A stretch of DNA of 64,000 nt from Bettongia penicillata ogilbyi (GCA_023548195.1 JAJHZJ010000041.1:1240001-1304000), one strand, 5' to 3'. Positions 1-12,069 are shown, counted from the first letter of the stretch. Notes: generated by a model not told the origin, from the letters alone. Program-made: numbers and translations.

Positions 1-252
1 GAAACTTTAGGGCAGCTTCTAAAGGAAGCCAATGAGCTTCCCTTCTGACTTGTAGATTTTGTCAATGTGGCATTTACTTGCAGAGGTGTTCAGCCTTCAC
101 TATATTACCTCTCTCTTCTTTGCAAGCTGGCTTATCCATCACATGGCTCCAGGCTTGTTAGCCTTCAGTTTCTATACAAACCCAAAAATTGCTCCCCTAA
201 AACTCTTCATTAATCTTTTCTAACTCAGATTGCTGCAAATTCTGCAAAGATT

Positions 253-698
253 CTGAAACATGGATCATCCATAACTGCCTATTTCTGTTCCCCAATATGA
301 CATGACTCCTTTAAAGATAAGATTTTTAACTTGGTTCAAGACTGACGAGGAATGTCCTTGACAGCGACTTGTATCCAGATAATACCCTTGAGGCACCTGA
401 ACCAACTAATCACATCCCAGCCCCTAACTAATAACTGACCACAAACTGACCACAAAACCAGAGAGACTTTTCCAATTTATTACCTGTCCAGTACCTACCA
501 CTGCTTACCCTATAGTAACCTTAGAGATAATTAACATGCCACTTTTCCATCAGCCAATCCTAGTCATTCTGGCCCTATAAAAGAACACTTTCATCCCAGC
601 TAGGCTGCCTGCCTCCCTTAAGAAGAACCCACTGGGTGTATTACCCCAAATAAATGCCCTTGTTTGATTTAATGCCAGTCTGACATTGAATTCTAACA
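253..698 (+). mobile_element. LTR-like segment (probable solo endogenous retrovirus LTR)
   Basis: The segment has the layout of a retroviral LTR: CCAAT at 554-558, a TATA box (CTATAAAAG) at 575-583, and an AATAAA polyadenylation signal at 649-654 about 70 bases further on. A TG start (253) and CA end (698) can be chosen, but I could not find a convincing target-site duplication, so the ends are tentative. No gag, pol or env remnants flank it. A chance promoter-like arrangement remains possible. Confidence 0.5.
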
Positions 699-2235
699 TG
701 ACAGCATGACACATATCTTTCACCTCATCAACAATCATCCCTCTGCAGTGAGATAACTGACCTCATCCTTGACCACAGGTGCTGCTTTTCTGTCTGGAAT
801 AGGGGCTTTTTCTTTCTGGTATACAAATCTATAATCCAGGAAATTATTCACTATGTTATTATGTTACCCACAGTTATATACAATATCAAACGACTTGAAC
901 ATTTTTATAATATCTAGACTTGAGATTGCTGGTCTGGGTATAAAATCGAATGTCAAAGCCCATTTTATTATAGGTTCAACCAAATTTCATCAATTTAGCT
1001 CCAGTTCACCCCAAAATAATCAGAAGTGAACACTGGGAAATTGTTAAAACCAACAAACAAAAGAAAAAACCAAGCAAAACCTCAAAGAAGATATATGAGA
1101 AAACACCTCTCCCTACTTTGGCAGGGAGAGAATCCTTGCATATAGAACACTGTACATGCTTTCATACTTTTTTTCTATGTATTGATTGGTTTTGCTGATT
1201 ATTTTTCTCTTCTTCCTCTTTCTTCTTTTAATTAAAAAAAAAATCTTTGTTATATGAGATGGCCTAGCATACAGAGAGGAATTTAGGTGATGATAAGAAA
1301 AAATATATTTTTTTTAAAAATTGGCCCCAGTTGGTATATGTCCATATAACCTGTCAACACATCTTTTTTAACATATTCGGGCTGACAATATTTAACTTCA
1401 GTCACAGTTTCAGTGGGAGAACTCCAGAGATCATCTGGGAGTTGCAGGAAGTAATGCCTGCTAACTATGACAGCCTAGGAGGAAGAGAAAAAAAGGTCAA
1501 CTGCATGCCAAGATGGGGCGTCCAAACCAGCTCAGTGTGGTTTACTAAAATTAAAAATGCAAGTAATAAATGTCCTGATCTTTTACTGCACTCAAGAGAA
1601 ACAGAAAATTCCCTAAGTCGTAACCTAACATAAAAGTGACCAGGCACATATACCAGCAGCATCATTGTGCTTATAGCTGGATATAACTCGAAAGGTAAAA
1701 GTAAATGGTTTCCACCACTTATTTGGCTGTGGACAATCCTATTTCATCTAAGGACATCTTTTCATATATCCATAGCTCCTTCCATCCTCCAGTTATTCTT
1801 AAAAATGCTTCACATTTTCTAGGCATCAAATCCCTTTCCTGATCCCAGTTTCCTTTAAGTTCTTATTTGAAGTTGGATGACATACTAGCTTGCCTAACTA
1901 ACAGCCAATCTCATGTATTGAATTCTCCTTCCTGTTGAAAATACAACTTAGGAAAAAAAAACACCCACAAATCAAAACTAAAACCATATAGTCTATCAGA
2001 GCATTGTAGATGATAAAGACAGGGTGGTATCTAAAGCAGATAATCCATATACAACTGCACAATGATTTTTATCACTCACCTAAAACCACTGTAGAAAAAG
2101 GGACACAAATGAACTGGGGAATTCCCCTTTGTGTGAGCTTTTGGTAGCCAACTCAGCCTCTATGGTAAATCAGCTCTATGCAACTGACTTCCTTCCTGCA
2201 TGGAGCCATGATATGATTTCATTGGGGTGGGTACT
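699..2235. other. Intronic DNA with no recognised feature
   Basis: AT-rich sequence with no repeat family, gene or RNA that I recognise. Short open frames at 1331-1633 and 2129-2323 resemble no protein family. Confidence 0.5.
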
Positions 2236-2239
2236 CAAA

Positions 2240-2760
2240 GAATCACAGAATCAGACTTTAAGTATTGGAAGGGAGCTCAGTGGCCAAAGAACACCCCATC
2301 CAAGAAAGGTATCTCCATTATGATATTATAAAACAAGTGACTGAGCAACCCCTTATCCTCATATGGAACTAAAATCCCCAAATCTTTTCCTAAGTTGGTT
2401 GGCAAATTCCATGTCCATCCACACTGGTGTGTTCAGACAAATCTCATCTTTCCTCCTCCCTGGAATTTCTTCTTCTTTTGTCTGATTCTTAAGCATCTCT
2501 CATCCCTTCTCTGAATCCTGCTTTCTCAAAATTTTGAATGTACTCCAGATTCAGCTCAAATTTCCTTTCCTTCTCTATCAGAAACTCTAGGAGGTAGTGA
2601 TCACTTCCCTTCGGAGTTCTCATCATTTCTACCTCAGCAATCAGTCCTTCCCTGTTAATGAGAATCAGATCCAGAATACAATTTCTCCTTACTGGTTCCT
2701 CATTCTTTCTAAGGAAGAAATTATCATTAAGGCTGGTTAACAACTTATTAACTGCCTTTG
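2240..2760 (-). mobile_element. CR1/L3-type LINE fragment (endonuclease region)
   Basis: The minus strand at 2489-2743 reads LDLILINREGLIAEVE followed by GSDHYLLEFLI. This matches the conserved end of the apurinic endonuclease domain in CR1-clade LINEs (LLDL-NREGL and SDH motifs). The adjacent block at 2240-2310 has the AATCACAGAATC-type text typical of CR1 termini. The copy is ancient and fragmentary. Confidence 0.55.
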
Positions 2761-3261
2761 TTTTTGATAAGAGGATTTCAGTAGGTATCTAGATAATTAC
2801 TCTTTCCACTCTTGAAAAATACAACTCATTTTTTAAAGGTTTTTTTATACTGCGTGAATCTTTTCCATGTCTTTCCATAAGTCTTCATAGTAGGCAAAGG
2901 GTCTTCGTCTGACCATTTAATACTTATAAATGCCACTGAAGCACTCAGATTGTCCACCTGTTATCCTGGCTACACACTTGCTTCATAACTGACCTGATTA
3001 TACATTTCTTTTATTATAATTTTATTATATTTCTTGAACACAAGCAAGCATTGGGTTCAAATAAACACCTGTCAGGTGCCTACTATACTGTGCTAAACAC
3101 ACAAGGTAGGATCTATCAGGGCAAAGGAGAACAGGAAAAATAGTCCAATAATTTTGAAGAAAAGTTCATTTTTGGAGAGAATGAGGCAAAACAACAGGAA
3201 AAGTCAGGAAATAGAGAAGTCTATTTTGGCTAGAGTATATATTATAAAAGTGAAAGTAGTA

Positions 3262-3335
3262 AGAGGAGATAGGAAAGGAAGGAAGGGAGAGAGGGAGGAA
3301 GGAAGGGAGGAACATAGGAAGAAAGGAAGGAAATA
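3262..3335 (+). repeat. Purine-rich GGAA/GAGG simple repeat
   Basis: A run of GGAAGGAAGG and GAGAGGGAGG units. Open frames on both strands here are repeat artefacts. Confidence 0.9.
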
Positions 3336-3545
3336 AGGATCCATTAAGCACTTTGTGCCAGGCACTGTGCTAAGTGCTTTACAAACATCTCATTTAATAA
3401 TCAGGACACCCTTGCAAGGAAGGTGTTATCATTACCCCCATTTTACCAATGAGAAATTTTGGCAGAGGTTATAAGTGATTTACCTAAGCTCACGCAGCTA
3501 GTAAGTGTCTAAGTTAGGATGTAAATTTAGGTGCTGCTAACTCCA
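3336..3545 (+). repeat. MIR SINE
   Basis: Near-complete MIR order: GTGCCAGGCACTGTGCTAAG, then CATTTTACCAATGAGAAA, then CACGCAGCTAGTAAGTG, ending in the TTAGGATG-type 3' text. Confidence 0.9.
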
Positions 3546-3559
3546 TTGAAAAGCAGATA

Positions 3560-4420
3560 GATAGAATGGTGCAAGATTGTGGAGAGCCTAAAATGTGAGG
3601 GTCAGGAATTTAAACTGTTTTTAATAGGCAATGGGGAGTCACTGAAAGATTTAGAGCTGTTAGGGATCTTAAAGATCAGTTGGTCCGGTCTGCTCATAAT
3701 CATAGCAATTTATTAGGAATATTACTTAGGTAGCAATATGAAGAATGGATTGGAGAGGAAATGGACTTTGGGAGCGGAAGGCATGGACTTAAAGTAAGAA
3801 ATATGAAGGAGTCAGAAATGTCAACATGAAGAAGAGGTGTATATCAAAGGAGATTTCTCAAAGGGGACTGCAAAGTTACCAGCCTGGGAGATAAAAAGAA
3901 TCTGACTTGGTCCTTAACAGAAACAAAGGCATTAGGGGGAAAGGAGTAATGATGAGTTCAGTTTTAGACATGATTAATTTGATGTGTAAGAAGGTAGGAA
4001 CAGGTGACAGTCAGTTGGAAATATGGCACTTGTTCTCTGAAAAGAGTTGGGGAGGATATAATCAGAGATGTAGGAAACATCTGCATAGAAGTAATTATTA
4101 ATGTCATGAGAGTACTTAAAATTTTTAAAAAGAGTAGAGAGAAAGAGTCATTGAACAGAACCTTGGATTACAGAGGAAGAAGAACACCACAAGAAGAAGG
4201 AAGGCGAGTTGAGAGAAATAGAAAGACTGTGACATCATGGAAGTCAGTATGTGTCATGGAGAAGGTATCCAGAAGGAAGGGATCACACACAGTATGAAAT
4301 GGATCATAGAGGTCAAGGAAGATAAAAACAGAAGGAAGAAAGACAATGAATTTGGGGACAAGTCATTGATGACCTTGGAGAAAGCAGTTTTTGTAGAAGG
4401 GTTGAGATGGAAGCTAGCCT
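3560..4420 (-). mobile_element. L2 LINE, ORF2 and 3' part
   Basis: Read on the minus strand, 4254-4400 encodes KTAFSKVINDLSPNSLS and LLFLSSLTSMIHFI, a decayed form of the L2 reverse-transcriptase region (KV-NDLL and DLSAAFDTVDH). The plus-strand text TAGGCAATGGGGAGTCACTG is the complement of the L2 CAGTGGCTCCCTATTGCC block. Confidence 0.75.
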
Positions 4421-4654
4421 GCAAGAGAAAAAGGATGATCAGTGGAGTCAAGTCAGCAGAAGAGAGGGGAAGCAATGGGATATAGGATTTACCTCCAGCA
4501 AGGAAGACCATCTGGTTATAGACGGATGGAGAAGAAAAAGAACTGATGAACCACAGGGTACTTACAACTACTATGTATCTTTCCATTGCTCTTTGGGTCA
4601 CCCACAATTTTGAGTCCCCTTGACTTGCAACCACACAGCATCAATAGATTAGTG

Positions 4655-4765
4655 GTGTTAAAAAAAATCAAACACAAAGCATTTATTAAGCAGATATTAT
4701 GTGACAGGTTCAGGGAGCAGCTTGAAATTATAGAAGACAGTGCACAATTTACCACATACAATAGT
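4655..4765 (-). mobile_element. L2 3'-end fragment
   Basis: AAGCATTTATTAAGCAGATA is the complement of the L2 terminal TTAATAAATGCTT text. The remainder is diverged. Confidence 0.55.
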
Positions 4766-5059
4766 GCCTATTAGCTTCCTTCCTAGTACCACATTAACAT
4801 GCTATTTAAACCCCTCTTCCATGAAAATCTTACTTCAATTCTTCTCTCTCTCTCTTTGTGTTAGATAAGGCATTGTCATTCTCAGAAATGACAATATTAC
4901 AATGAAAAAGGAAGGTACCAGAAAAAGTATTAAAACAGCTAGAATATTTTAAAGTTTGAAATGTCTCAACTTCCACATCTATCAAATTAGCAAAAGAGAC
5001 CAAAAAAGTGGAAATGTGGGGGAAGGAAGGGGCTGAGGGAAGACAGACATAGTAATATC

Positions 5060-5425
5060 CTTTTGGTAAAGTCAGAAAGTCAATGAGCATTTACTAAGTA
5101 TTTACTATTGGGCTGCTTAGGTGGTGCGGTGTGTGCTAGACCTGGAAGTCAGATTTAGTTCACATTTGGCCTTGGAAACTTACTAGCTGTGTGACTCCAG
5201 GCAAGTCACTTAACCTTGCTTGCTAGTGAAAGAAATGGCAAACCACTGCAGTCTCTTTTGCCAAGAAAACACCAAATGGGGTCACAAAGAGGCAGACACG
5301 ACTGAAACAATTAATAACAACAGAGTACTTACTATATCCCAGAAACTGTGCTAAGTACTAGAGTTACAAAAAAAGGCAGAATCTGCACTCACGGAGCTCA
5401 CAATTAGAGCTATATACTGTTCCCA
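5060..5425 (-). mobile_element. L2 3' end split by a SINE
   Basis: Two halves, 5080-5107 and 5324-5425, form one L2 terminus (CTGTGCTAAGTACTAG, ACGGAGCTCACAATTAGAG). They are separated by the SINE at 5108-5323. Confidence 0.75.
5108..5323 (+). mobile_element. Marsupial tRNA-derived SINE with 11-bp target duplication
   Basis: The head GGGCTGCTTAGGTGGTGCGG, the internal TGTGACTCCAGGCAAGTCAC and the tail GCAGACACGACTGAAACAAT define the family. Flanks AGTATTTACTA (5097-5107) and AGTACTTACTA (5324-5334) are a target-site duplication with one mismatch. Confidence 0.9.
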
Positions 5426-6060
5426 CCAACTATTCTGCAAAACAACTTGGAATTATGTAAGAAACATGACTAAATTGATCATATCATCTGACCAAGACCT
5501 CATATGATTGGGCTTATTCTACAAGGAGGTCAAGGACAGAAAAGTCCAATCTATGTCAAAATATTTATTGCAGTGCTTTTATGGTAATAAAAAACTGGAA
5601 GCAATGTGGGGACTGGTTGAACAAATTGTAGTATATGACTGTAATGGAATGTTATAATCTAGAAACAAATAACAAATGAGGAATTCAGAGTAATATGGAA
5701 GGACTTATATGAACAGATTGAGCATAAAATAAGCAGAATCAGAAGAATTATATACACATTAATGAAAACAACAAAAATGAAAAGATTGCTAAAAAGAGTC
5801 AAACTCTTAAGTAAATGTAAAAACCAATACTGGTCCCAATAAATAAATAATGAAACATATATTGCTTTTCTCAGTTGAGAGGCAGGGAGCACTAAGGGGA
5901 AAAATGTTGCATATGTTGTCATGTATAGTCACTGTATCAGCTGCATTTCTTCTGTTTTTCTTATTACAATGGAGGACTCAATTCAGGGAGGAGATACCAT
6001 AAATTACAGCAATACTTGGCACCAATGAAATATTTTTTTTAAAGAAAAGAAATTAAATGC
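5426..6060 (+). mobile_element. L1 LINE 3'-end fragment (decayed)
   Basis: The order of blocks matches the marsupial L1 ORF2 C-terminus and 3' UTR: CTGCAAAACAACTTGGAATTA, GGTAATAAAAAACTGGAAGC, GGTTGAACAAATTGTAGTAT, AAATAAGCAGAATCAGAAGA. It is heavily mutated. Confidence 0.75.
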
Positions 6061-6114
6061 CTCAGAAATTAACAATAGACAAATGTAAGTAATAGATAAT
6101 TAAGTATTGATCAT

Positions 6115-6330
6115 AATAACTGACCTGCATACAATCTACAAAGCACTTTGCATAATCTCTTTTAATTTTCGCAACAATTTTGTATGGCAGGTACTAACAG
6201 CTTGACTTTATAGATAAGAATTCTGAGGCTTAGAGAGTTCAAATGATCTGTCATATAGTCAGATGTAGAATCTGAACCCAGGTCTTCCTGACTCTGAATC
6301 CAGCAATATCCTATACACTCTTCCATATTT
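6115..6330 (+). repeat. MIR SINE
   Basis: CAAAGCACTTTGCATAATCT, a diverged TTTTAYAGATRARGAAACTGAGG block and GAACCCAGGTCTTCCTGACTC in MIR order. Confidence 0.8.
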
Positions 6331-6788
6331 TCCCCTATCCTATTGGTCACCTTGTCTATGAAAAATATTCACAATTTTACCTCAACCTTACTAAAAGAAT
6401 TAAACACTATCTTTGAGGAATCTATGATGGGCATCTTATGTCCCAATGTTTCTAGTGACCACTGTCTATGGCAAATTTAAAGCCAAGACACACACACTTC
6501 AACATAAGCTGAAGCTCACCAGATGCTCTGCAGATCAAAGAGTAGATGTCACAAACCTGCCAAGCCCCATGATAATGAATTAGGTTTAGGGAGCAGGCAG
6601 GGTTAATATGTCTTTTTGAGGGGATGCAGAACAATCAGTAAATTCAAAAATAAATCACCCATCAACAGATATTATCCAAGAAAACAAACAGAAAAATCTC
6701 TTTAAACAAATGTTTCCACAACTGAATTCTTATACTAAAATATTTATCATTATAAAAAGCATCTGTTAGAAAACTAATGGTCACTTAT

Positions 6789-6798
6789 GGGGGGGAGA

Positions 6799-6840
<42 letters not shown>

Positions 6841-6880
6841 CAGAGAGAGAAAGAGAAGGAAGGATGGGAGAGAAAGAAAG
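6789..6880 (+). repeat. (GA)n microsatellite
   Basis: Interrupted GA dinucleotide run with GACAGAGA interruptions, extending into a purine-rich tail. Confidence 0.95.
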
Positions 6881-8045
6881 AACAAGAATTAGAATTCTTG
6901 GGTTTTTTTAATTTTGTTTTTCAGTAAGACACACAGGAAGGAAGGCTTGTTAAAGTTAGTAACTATTAGGAAACATAGGACACCTATCACCTCATCTAGC
7001 ATGCTATGAACTCAACTTTTTATATAAGATGAAATGAATCATTCTTATGCCTAGATGTTTTTTTTTCCTCACAAAAAAAGAGAAAAACCAAAACTGGGGG
7101 TGGGAGAGTGAGGGTGGAGAAGCTATATTAATATCAGGTATTCTGGGTAAATCCTCCAGGAAGTGATCAAACTAAAAAGTACAGAATTTACAACATATTT
7201 GTGGGTGTAACCATTTAATGTGAGCATCTGATCCTTCATTCAGATTTATAAGGTGGGGGAAGTCATTGCTGTTTCCATGATGTTTCTTTATGACCAACTC
7301 AGCAATGTGAAGTCCTTGGGTTCTAGAATCTAGGTGTGCAGATTGAGCCTTTAAATGTCTGAAAGCTAATGACCTTTTCCCACTTGAGATATAGTTAAAA
7401 GAGGAGTTGTAAATACTACACCTAGTCACATAATCTTTAAACCCATAATGCTCATCAGACTAGGAAATAGATGATTACTCTTGGATGTCTCTTGAGAATT
7501 AATCAGCATATAACTTTAAAAGGCAGATGACTGAGAATGTCTCTTACTTTTGTCCATGCAGCCCTCAGAACTCTACTGCTCCAAATTCCTCCTTGTATCT
7601 TTTAACATGACAGCATATCTTAAAGAACAGAATAAATGAATACAAGAGGACATAGGCTGTAGAGGAGTCTGATATCTTCTTATCTCACTACCATTTTTCC
7701 ATCCCCATCATTTCCAAATGACTGGAACTCCGATGAGCTGAAATCCATAAACAGAGACACAAATGGAGATGAACCTGCCATCCATGCTAACAGCAATGCC
7801 AATTACAGACCAAAGGGCAGGCAAGCCACCCTAGATGAACCACTAAGGTCTTCCTAAGGGAAAGACAAGAAGTAGCATGTAGCAGGTGTTCCAAAGTACT
7901 ATCACCACCTCCCCTTAGATACCAGTAAAGGCAGCAAAAGCCCCAACGAGCCAAGGGAATTACAGTATCTCCCAAGCTACTTACAGAGCCTACTTCCAAC
8001 CCAGTGTAGCAGTTATCACTTCCTTTCTGGAAATGTGACTCAGAA
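6881..8045. other. Intronic DNA with no recognised feature
   Basis: No repeat or gene recognised. The sequence is less repetitive than its surroundings. Short open frames at 7172-7429 and 7787-7999 (minus) have no family resemblance. Confidence 0.5.
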
Positions 8046-8049
8046 AGTT

Positions 8050-8730
8050 GTGAACTGGTTCAACCATTGTGGAAAACAATCTGGAACTATGCCCAAAGGG
8101 CTATCAAACTGTGGGTACCCTTTGAACTAGCAATACCACTACTAGGTTTGTACCCCAAAGAGATAAAAGAAAAAGGACTCATGTACAAAAATATTTGTTG
8201 CACCTCTTTTGTGGTAGCAAAGAATTGGAAATTGAAGGGATGTACATCAATTAGAGAATGGCTGAACAATTCAAGGCATATGATTGTAATGGAATTCTAC
8301 TGTGCTATAAAAAATGACAAACAGAATGGCTTCAGGAAAACCTGGAAAGACATATATGAAATGATGCAAAGTGAAATGAGCAGAACCAGATCATCGTATA
8401 CAGTAACAACAACCAATTATGAAAGACTTTTACTCTGATCAATACAATGATCCAAGACAATTCCAAAGAACTCATGATAAAAAATGTTATCCACCTGGAG
8501 ACAGAGAATTGATGACCTCAAGTGCAGACTGAAGCATATTTTTTCACTTACTTTATTTTTCTCATTTAAAATTTTTTTTACAACATGTCTAAAATTTTGC
8601 ATGACTTCACATGTATAATCGACATCATCTTGCTTGCCTTCTTACTGGGTGGAGAAGTGGGGAAGGGAGGAAGAGAATTTGGAACTCAAAATTTTTTAAA
8701 TGCATGTTATAAAGTATTAAAAAAAATATG
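8050..8730 (+). mobile_element. L1 LINE 3' end with open ORF2 C-terminus
   Basis: An uninterrupted 123-codon frame at 8067-8438 encodes the C-terminal tail of L1 ORF2p (FVVAKNWKLKGCTSIREWLN, EFYCAIKNDKQNGFRKTWKD, SEMSRTRSSYTV). It lacks endonuclease and reverse-transcriptase domains and cannot act alone. A 3' UTR with CTTGCCTTCT, a G-rich GGGGAAGGGAGG stretch and an A-rich end follows. This 5'-truncated copy is better preserved than other L1 pieces in the intron, so it is probably younger. Confidence 0.88.
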
Positions 8731-9569
8731 TCCCTGAAACTGCCCCTACTAGACCACTCTTAAAGCCATGCCTAAAGCAGAGCTAAAGACAAGGAAAAAA
8801 ATTTCTTAATTATTTAACAATTGATGTGGTTTTATCAATGAAAATATGACTAAGGAAAATGGATAATGATTTACCTTGCAATCACACTGTAAATACCACT
8901 GGGCCTTTCCATCTGCACTACCACTATGCACCATCTTCTCTTAGAATATGAACTTCTTGAGAATTTTCTATTCACATCAGCAACACTAAACATAAATGTT
9001 TGCTTATTCAATCATGATATCCTGAGACTTTCTCCATTGCCTTTTAAAAAAATAAAATAAATCCATTAGGATTCCTAAATATTGAAAACTTGTCACTGGA
9101 AGGAATGGCAGTTGAGTTCTATATTTTGATATCTTTATAGGATATAATACACAGAAAATATCTATTTTTTACTTTATGCTTCAAATAATATGTGAGATTA
9201 GTGGCAAAGGTCATGCAAAAGTAATCAAGTCCTTTTAATTAATGCACTGAGAATCATCCCTCATTCTAGGCCCAGGAAGAGGATCATCAAATCCTGCAGT
9301 CTGTTAGGTCTCGAAAAGAAAAAGGCTACTTATCAATATTCAGAGAAAAGATTATAAAATCAGATTTTAGGGAAAGTATTTCAGGCCTTCTGGCAGAGTA
9401 TGCCCCTAAAGTAGCAGTTATAAAGAAATATGACTTGCTACGAAAGAGAAAATAAAAGGAAACCCACAGGAAAAGCCAGCAGGCTACAGAAACAGGAGCA
9501 GAAAGATGAATACTTTTAACACGTTTGATCAAATTATAGAAAGCTGAATTTGAAAACATTGCCATCACC

Positions 9570-9780
9570 GTAATTTACATTTATACCGTGCTTTAAAGTT
9601 CACAAAGTTCTTTACAGAACATGATTTCATTTGATCCCCACAATTATTATACTCATATTTTAGAAAAGGAAACTGAGGTAGAGGAACCAATCCACAGCAG
9701 ACACCTAGTTAAGTGACAGGAGAGGGATTCAAATCCATGGCTTACTGAATCCAAATCCAGTACTTGATTCCTGACAAGGA
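9570..9780 (+). repeat. MIR SINE
   Basis: GCTTTAAAGTTCACAAAGTT, AAAAGGAAACTGAGGTAGAG and GATTCAAATCCATGGCTTAC in MIR order. Confidence 0.8.
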
Positions 9781-9959
9781 CCTCATTTTCTTTCTAAAAA
9801 TCTGGGCGAGACATTCTGATCCAAATAACTAGGGCACAAATAGTTCAACAGCTTCTAGTAAAAGGGAAGATAAAGGCAATGGTGGAAGAAGATGACAATA
9901 TTGGCTAAGGACATAACATTCATCACTGAGGTGCCAAGTTGAGATTAGTAGGAAGCTCA

Positions 9960-10420
9960 AAGGCATGGCATGCAAGACTATTACTTAGTCTCCTATACCC
10001 ATTTTGAGGTCCATGGAAGAATGAGATTTGGATATTCACTTACTAAAACTCTATGTTCCATAGCCATAACCAGCAAGTCTTCGAGAACAAGGTCTTGCTA
10101 GATATGGACTCTGACAATGGCATCCTCTGTATGTTCATAGACAAGACTGAAATCCACAATTTTAGTGAGATTGAATCTTCTAGCATTCTTGATAAAATTT
10201 TGAAGATCATAAGGTCAACACAGACTACGTGGTGACTATCATCAAGGGAAAGGTCGAGGAGGCAGATCTTCCTATGAAGAAAGTAGATGTATCATCAGTA
10301 AGTGAAAAGGCTACACTCAAGAGAATAATAAAAAACAGCTCACAATGATACGATGATTTGAAGACTACAAAACTCTTAATGTACAGTAGACTGATAGATC
10401 CTCAAAATAACTGGAAAATA
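9960..10420 (+). pseudogene. PRMT1: PRMT1 processed-pseudogene relic
   Basis: Successive frames match protein arginine methyltransferase 1. DYYLVSYTHFEVH matches the region before the methyltransferase core. MFHS is followed by NKVLLDMDSDNGILCMF, which is the degenerated SAM-binding motif I (GSGTG lost). A frame-shifted VVTIIKGKVEEADLP then matches motif II. Short traces of DYK and DPK-type segments near 10355-10410 suggest a deletion between them. ILCMF and VVTIIKGK fit PRMT1 better than PRMT8. There are no introns where a functional gene would have them. Frameshifts and loss of the SAM motif show it is dead. It lies in PRKCH intron 1, antisense to PRKCH. No poly-A tail is visible. Confidence 0.8.
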
Positions 10421-10442
10421 ACTGGGAAATGAAAACCCTGAG

Positions 10443-10540
10443 ACTCGTAGAAATGAAATGAATTGATAGGATCACAGAGATAGTGCCTCATGTAGATTTC
10501 AACCTGGGTCTTCTTGACTCCAAGTCCAAAGACATCATAC
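10443..10540 (+). repeat. MIR fragment
   Basis: TTTCAACCTGGGTCTTCTTG with TCCAAGTCCAAAGAC resembles the MIR 3' half. Confidence 0.5.
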
Positions 10541-10547
10541 CAGGCTG

Positions 10548-10632
10548 TCTCTCAAAAAGAGAGAAAAAGTGAGAAAGAGGGAAAAAGAAAAGGGAAAGAA
10601 GGAAAGAAGGAACGAAGAAACGAAGGAAGGAT
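10548..10632 (+). repeat. Purine-rich simple repeat
   Basis: AAAGAGAGAAAAAGTGAGAA grading into GAAGGAAAGAAGGAACGAAG. The minus-strand open frame across it is an artefact. Confidence 0.9.
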
Positions 10633-10639
10633 GCATGGA

Positions 10640-11380
10640 TGTAAAATAGGCATATATAACAACTATCCAAAACATATGACAACAGATTAATACAGATCAG
10701 AAGAGAATTCAGAATGGTACAAATAATTAATTGGATATATTTTCTGAATAAGTTGCTTATATATTTGGTTTTTTTTAATCTGATGATGAAAATGATGACT
10801 ATCAGTATAGTACATGTTTTAATAAGGGGTGTACTGTACCAAAAGACCTGAAATACTTTTCCTAAAACTTTCTCTGAGTGCTGATAAGTTTGTCACTAGT
10901 ATATATGAATCAATACTGTAATGAAAAATATCTGACCTTCAAAGGCTACCATAGTTCAGTTGGTCTACAATGCAAAGATGTTCTGGTGCAACTATAGCTG
11001 TGAATGTACCAGGAGAGATTTTTCTTAAAAAAATGTTTTCCTTTGCTAGCAGTATTTATTGTAGTATCAACTTACCAAGTGCTCTTGCATTTCCTGTTGT
11101 TCTTCCATTCAGTTTCATAAAATGGCAAGACTTACACTAGATTCCAATGACGACAAAATTCCCAAGAGTTGAAGAGCATGCCAAAGTTCATCGAGTTCAT
11201 CACCCTACCTTTAGGCAAAAATACAAGACCTTTCCAGGAGGATAAGTACCTATCCTTCTTTTAAAGGTTTCACAATTTCCCAATAAATCTAAGCTTTTAA
11301 AAACCCTAACAAGAATGCCACTTTAAGAGGGTAATAAGGAGAGACTGCTGGTACCATTCCTATTGGTACATCACATGTCC
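10640..11380. other. Intronic DNA with no recognised feature
   Basis: No repeat family or coding similarity recognised. Confidence 0.45.
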
Positions 11381-11384
11381 AGGA

Positions 11385-11460
11385 CTTCAATTCAGCTAAC
11401 AAATGGAGCCCTGACTGTGTTATAAGGCACTATGCTAGGCACAGGAAAATTATCAACGTA
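11385..11460 (-). mobile_element. L2 3'-end fragment
   Basis: AAGGCACTATGCTAGGCACAG is the complement of the L2 terminal block; short and diverged. Confidence 0.5.
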
Positions 11461-11929
11461 CATCATAAACCATATGCAAAGTTATGACATTTGGAGAGGA
11501 GAGGAATTACAAGGAAAATAGTTGCCACTAGACTAGACCTCCCAAACATAATGACAGGTATGAAGTCTCCACACAGGTTGTGCTTCCATATAAAAAAATG
11601 AAGAAGACTGTAAAACCAAAACCAAGCTAAATGGTGGGGGCTTTGGGATCCCAGGTAGCATTCCATTGCCTTCAACAGGGCAAATCTGGATAATTCAGCA
11701 ATTTGAATTTTTTTCCTTAAAACTCAATCTTCAATCTTTAAGCATGCTAATAAGCAACTACAAGAAAAGAATATAAGCAAAAAGTTCCCAAGCTTCTTTT
11801 AAGGGAAGATTTAGGATTACAGGTCTAAGAGCCTAATCGAGCCCAGGTGGTAAGGTGGATTGCTGAAGTCATTAGTTAAATGTCAAATAATTTGACATCA
11901 AATTATTAATTTTTCCTCCATCATCCCTT

Positions 11930-12065
11930 GGTCAGTGAGTGAATAAACAGTCAGCAAATAATAACTGAGCAACTATTATATCCCAGGTACTAAGTACTGG
12001 ACAGAGAAAAAAAGGCAAAAGGCAGTCCTCACTCTCAAGGAGTTCATGGGCTAACAGACCTCTGC
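11930..12065 (-). mobile_element. L2 3' end
   Basis: CCAGGTACTAAGTACTGGAC, AAAAGGCAAAAGGCAGTCCT and CTCAAGGAGTTCATGGGCTA are the complement of the L2 3' terminus in order. Confidence 0.8.
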
Positions 12066-12069
12066 TCAT

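Noticed and set aside
3154..3351. Overlapping plus and minus open frames rich in K/E or S/P/L
   Set aside because: They translate the GGAA-type simple repeat.
8067..8438. Host gene of 123 codons
   Set aside because: The translation is the C-terminal tail of L1 ORF2p, with L1 3' UTR directly downstream.
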